From: Streptomyces fildesensis
Lineage (GTDB): Bacteria > Actinomycetota > Actinomycetes > Streptomycetales > Streptomycetaceae
Reading direction: 5' to 3'
Length of the DNA stretch: 64,000 nt
Assembly (NCBI RefSeq): GCF_016107395.1
Contig: NZ_JAAIKO010000030.1
Location: 1 to 64,000 of the forward strand
Shown here: positions 61,186 through 64,000 of the stretch, in pieces
Numbering within the stretch: position 1 is the first letter of the stretch
Layout of the letters: every line of letters starts with the position of its first letter
Notes under the pieces: generated by a model
Told to the model about the DNA's origin: nothing
Database searches by the model: none
Seen by the model: the letters and a program-made list of their open reading frames with translations, nothing else
Translations under genes and position numbers: made by a program

Positions 61186-63516
61186 GTGGCCGCGCAAACC
61201 GCAGCGCCCGGGGGGGTCCGGGACGTGGAGATCGCCGTCGAACAGGCGCACCTGGACCGGGTGTACCGCCGGCTCGAGGAGAAGATCCACGAAGCCGAGT
61301 TCCTTATGGATGACGCCGCCAAACGCGGTCAGGTGGGAACACCCGGCGCGCTCGCGGAGCGCGACGCGCAGGTGTTCCGCGCCGGGTTGCACCTCAACCG
61401 GCTCAACGCGGAGTTCGAGGACTTCCTCTTCGGACGCATCGACCTGCTGCAGGGCAAGGACGGAAAGCGTGGCGCCGACGGCGCGTTCACCTCGCTCGAA
61501 CCCGCGGACGACGCCGTCGTCAACGACGCCGCGAAGATCGCGGAAGTGCTGCACATCGGCCGCATCGGCGTCCTGGACGCCGACTACGCGCCGCTGGTGA
61601 TCGACTGGCGGGCGCCCGCGGCCGCGCCGTTCTACCGCTCGACACCGGTCGCCCCCGGACGGGTGGTGCGCCGCCGCGTCATCCGGTCCAAGGGCCGCAG
61701 GGTGCTGGGGGTGGAGGACGACCTGCTGCGCCCGGAGCTGGAGACCGGGCTGCCGGTGGTCGGTGACGGTGCGCTGATGGCCGCCCTGGGGCAGGCCCGC
61801 AGCCACACGATGCGCGACATCGTGGCGAGCATCCAGGCCGAGCAGGACATGGTGATCAGGGCGCCCGCCGCGTCCGTCACGGAGGTCACCGGGGGCCCCG
61901 GCACCGGTAAGACGGCGGTCGCGCTGCACCGCGCCGCGTATCTGCTCTACCAGGACCGCCGGCGGTACGCGGGCGGCATCCTGGTGGTCAGCCCGACGCC
62001 GCTGCTCGTGGCGTACACCGAGGGCGTCCTGCCGTCGCTCGGCGAGGAGGGCCAGGTCGCGATCCGCGCCGTCGGCTCGCTCGTCGACGGCGTGGAGGCC
62101 GATACGTACGACGAGCCCGCGGTCGCCCGCATCAAGGGCTCGCTGCGGATGCTGAAGGTGCTGCGCAACGCCGCGCGCGGCGCGCTGGAGGCCCCGCAGG
62201 CGGGCAGGCCGCAGCAGCAGGCCGCGCTCTTCGAGGACGACGAGGAGGAGAACGGGGCCGAGCAGCGTGTCTCCCGCACCACGCTGCGCGTCGTCGCCTT
62301 CGGGCGGCGGCTGGAGCTGGGCGAGCAGGAGCTGTCGTCGATCCGGCACAACGTGCTGGGCGGCACCGCCCCCGTGAACCTGCTGCGCCCGCGCGCCCGC
62401 AGGCTGCTGCTGGACGCGCTGTGGCGGAAGGCCGGACGCCGCTTCGACGACCAGGAGCTGGCGGCCGAGGAGCGCCAGGGCTTCGACGAGGACATCTCGA
62501 CGGAGCCGGAGTTCCTGGACTTCCTGCAGGCCTACTGGCCGATCCTCACCCCGCGCGGGGTGCTGGCGGCGCTGGCCGACGAGAAGCGGCTCGGCCGTTG
62601 GGCGCGCCGGGTGCTCACCCCGCCCGAGGTGCGCCGGGTGGCGCGTTCGCTGCGCCGCGACGGTGTGACCGTGCACGACGTGGCGCTGCTCGACGAGTTG
62701 GAGACGCTGCTGGGCCCGCCGCCGCGCCCGAAGAAGCGCGACGCGGACCCGCTGGACATGCTGACCGGTCTCGACGAGGTCACCACCTCGGCCGACCGGA
62801 TGGGCGGCGGCCGCCGCAACCGGGCGGACCGGCTCGACGAGGAGCGGACCGAGTACGCGCACGTCATCGTCGACGAGGCGCAGGACCTGACGCCGATGCA
62901 GTGGTGGATGGTCGGCCGCCGCGGCAGGACCGCGACCTGGACGATCGTCGGTGACCCGGCGCAGAGTTCCTGGACGGATCCCGACGAGGCCGCCCAGGCG
63001 CGCGAGGAGGCGCTCGGCAGCCGGCCGCGCCGCCGCTTCACGCTGACGGTCAACTACCGCAACCCGTCGGAGATCGCCGATCTGGCGGCGAAGGTGCTGC
63101 AGCTGGCGATGCCCGGCATGGAGTCGCCGCGCGCGGTGCGCTCCACCGGCCTGGTGCCGCGCTTCGCGGTGGCCGGCGCCGATCTGGGCGCGGCGGTGCG
63201 CGCGGAGGCCGAGTTGCTGCTGGCCGACGTGGACGGCACGGTCGGCGTCGTGGTGGCCATGGGCCGCCGCGGGCAGGCCCGCAAGTGGCTGGCGGGGCTC
63301 GGCGAACGGGTGGTGGCGCTGGGCAGCCTGGAGGCCAAGGGCCTGGAGTACGACGCGACGATCGTGGTCTCCCCGGCGGAGATCGCCGACGAGTCGCCGG
63401 CCGGACTGCGGGTGCTCTACGTGGCGCTGACCCGCGCCACCCAGCGGCTCACGGTGCTCTCAGGTGAGCGCGACAGCCCGGACGGGTCCGGTGTCCCGGA
63501 CCTGCTGCGGGACTGA
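61186..63516 (+). CDS. helD: HelD-like RNA polymerase-associated helicase
   Basis: A 776-residue UvrD/Rep-family ATPase of the actinobacterial HelD/HelR type. The N terminus has a coiled arm (VEQAHLDRVYRRLEEKIHEAEFL). Walker A is GGPGTGKTAVALHRAA (about 235-250), then VIVDEAQDLTPMQWWM, GDPAQSS, LTVNYRNP and LYVALTRATQRLTVL. HelD-like proteins remove stalled RNA polymerase from DNA; HelR members also displace rifamycins. Here I call it HelD because no RAE-like repeat is found upstream and its neighbours (nnaR, malic enzyme) resemble the core-genome copy as I recall it. GTG at 61186 has ribosome site AGGAG. Confidence 0.88.
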   Translation: MAAQTAAPGGVRDVEIAVEQAHLDRVYRRLEEKIHEAEFLMDDAAKRGQVGTPGALAERDAQVFRAGLHLNRLNAEFEDFLFGRIDLLQGKDGKRGADGAFTSLEPADDAVVNDAAKIAEVLHIGRIGVLDADYAPLVIDWRAPAAAPFYRSTPVAPGRVVRRRVIRSKGRRVLGVEDDLLRPELETGLPVVGDGALMAALGQARSHTMRDIVASIQAEQDMVIRAPAASVTEVTGGPGTGKTAVALHRAAYLLYQDRRRYAGGILVVSPTPLLVAYTEGVLPSLGEEGQVAIRAVGSLVDGVEADTYDEPAVARIKGSLRMLKVLRNAARGALEAPQAGRPQQQAALFEDDEEENGAEQRVSRTTLRVVAFGRRLELGEQELSSIRHNVLGGTAPVNLLRPRARRLLLDALWRKAGRRFDDQELAAEERQGFDEDISTEPEFLDFLQAYWPILTPRGVLAALADEKRLGRWARRVLTPPEVRRVARSLRRDGVTVHDVALLDELETLLGPPPRPKKRDADPLDMLTGLDEVTTSADRMGGGRRNRADRLDEERTEYAHVIVDEAQDLTPMQWWMVGRRGRTATWTIVGDPAQSSWTDPDEAAQAREEALGSRPRRRFTLTVNYRNPSEIADLAAKVLQLAMPGMESPRAVRSTGLVPRFAVAGADLGAAVRAEAELLLADVDGTVGVVVAMGRRGQARKWLAGLGERVVALGSLEAKGLEYDATIVVSPAEIADESPAGLRVLYVALTRATQRLTVLSGERDSPDGSGVPDLLRD

Positions 63517-63920
63517 CGGCAGCCGCCGTCCGGGACCTGAGCGGGTCCCGGAGGGTGCTGGTGGAACGACGACGGGCGCCCCTCGTGAGAGGGGCGCCCG
63601 TCGGACGTTGGTGACACCGACCCGCCATGCTCGCCTCGCGGCAAGTGGGCGCTCGAAGCGCCTAAGGTTGGGCCCGGGGGCTTGGATCGAGCCGGTGCCG
63701 TACCCAGGCTAACAAACCGTCCCGTGGGTTGCTTCCCGCATCTGCCGACAACCCGGAATTTGCTCAAGGTCACAGTCCGGGCTTGAAAATTCAGCCTGTT
63801 TCTCGCATGGTGGAAGTATCTTTCCGTTGCCAAGGTCACGGTTACGCGTACCGGCCAGTAGGTGCAACGATCGAGCGGCAGAGCGTTTGAACCAGCAGGC
63901 AGCGGAAGAAGGTCGTCAGG
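63517..63920. other. 404-base gap upstream of the malic enzyme
   Basis: The helD terminator occupies 63570-63603. Further on is a small GGCGCT/AGCGCC hairpin (63648-63662) and an AT-richer promoter-like stretch at 63760-63830 with TTGAAAAT at 63783-63790. Two copies of CAAGGTCAC lie at 63765-63773 and 63831-63839. I see no small gene here. Confidence 0.5.
63570..63603 (+). terminator. Terminator hairpin after helD
   Basis: A perfect 15-bp stem CGACGGGCGCCCCTC (63570-63584) / GAGGGGCGCCCGTCG (63589-63603) with loop GTGA follows the helD stop by 53 bases. Confidence 0.9.
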
Positions 63921-64000
63921 ATGGCAACGGCGCCAAGCGTCTCGTACTCGATCACGGTACGGCTGGAGGTCCCGGCGAGCGGGACCGCGGTCAGCCAGCT
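63921..64000 (+). CDS. NAD-dependent malic enzyme, N-terminal fragment (runs off the window)
   Basis: ATG at 63921, with AGGAAGAAGG-like ribosome site upstream, opens a frame that runs to the window end. The visible residues (MATAPSVSYSITVRLEVPAS...GTAVSQL) match the N terminus of Streptomyces NAD-malic enzymes, which begin with an ACT-like regulatory domain. The enzyme makes pyruvate from malate. Only 26 codons are present, so the call rests on this start and the conserved position after helD. Confidence 0.75.
   Translation, partial: MATAPSVSYSITVRLEVPASGTAVSQ

Overview
The window is high-GC actinobacterial DNA, almost certainly a Streptomyces chromosome core. Supporting signs are the codon-biased, densely packed genes with GTG/TTG starts and the order mtnA - mtrA - mtrB - lpqB - comF-like - hpf - NarL-type regulator - secA. 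Further signs are ftsE - ftsX - S41 protease - smpB - ssrA, the giant 180-kDa-type NAD-glutamate dehydrogenase, nnaR next to narK, and an LAxTG sortase substrate. I recall the same order in S. coelicolor. There is no prophage, CRISPR array or intact transposon; the window is housekeeping core with a few lineage-variable inserts.

Layout. 1-100: 3' end of a 5S rRNA and its terminator. 302-5761 (minus): translationally coupled DUF58 / MoxR / DUF4350 / DUF4129 operon with an upstream Pro-rich membrane protein. 5849-11593: methionine salvage isomerase mtnA, then the MtrA-MtrB-LpqB cell-envelope signalling operon. 11755-14308: ComF-like phosphoribosyltransferase, ribosome hibernation factor with a structured leader, and an orphan NarL-type response regulator. 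14378-19249: a DNA glycosylase-like winged-helix protein, a GNAT enzyme and secA. 19359-26531: an Rv3235-family protein, a DUF6912-like protein, a HAD phosphatase and the NAD-glutamate dehydrogenase.

26629-36110 (minus): an atypical Ser/Thr kinase, then a cell-wall-polymer-like cluster of two methyltransferases and two glycosyltransferase/CDP-glycerol-phosphotransferase fusions. 36289-39879 (minus): a CUT1-type sugar ABC importer (lipoprotein plus two permeases; no ATPase). 40057-47771: an FHA-containing EccC/EssC-like ATPase divergent from two Ser/Thr kinases, a plausible phospho-signalling unit. 47923-50535: prfB, an LAxTG-anchored protein with 26 copies of a four-residue repeat, and a small zinc-ribbon membrane protein. 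50809-54754: ftsE, ftsX, a C-terminal processing protease, smpB and ssrA (tmRNA). 54783-57289: a divergent MFS exporter / LysR pair. 57389-60195: narK and nnaR with a GlnR-like box. 60321-64000: a CGNR zinc-finger protein, a HelD-like RNA polymerase-recycling helicase and the first 80 bases of an NAD-malic enzyme.

The most interesting points are the leader of hpf (an ECF-type promoter match, a 15-codon upstream reading frame and a hairpin that would mask its ribosome binding site), the membrane-anchor-less EccC-like ATPase beside two kinases, the ABC permease with a beta-sandwich-like domain inserted in an outside loop, and the 26-copy repeat LAxTG protein. Also notable are an orphan IS200/IS605-type right end, several leaderless-looking promoters and a kinase lacking the usual catalytic-loop lysine.
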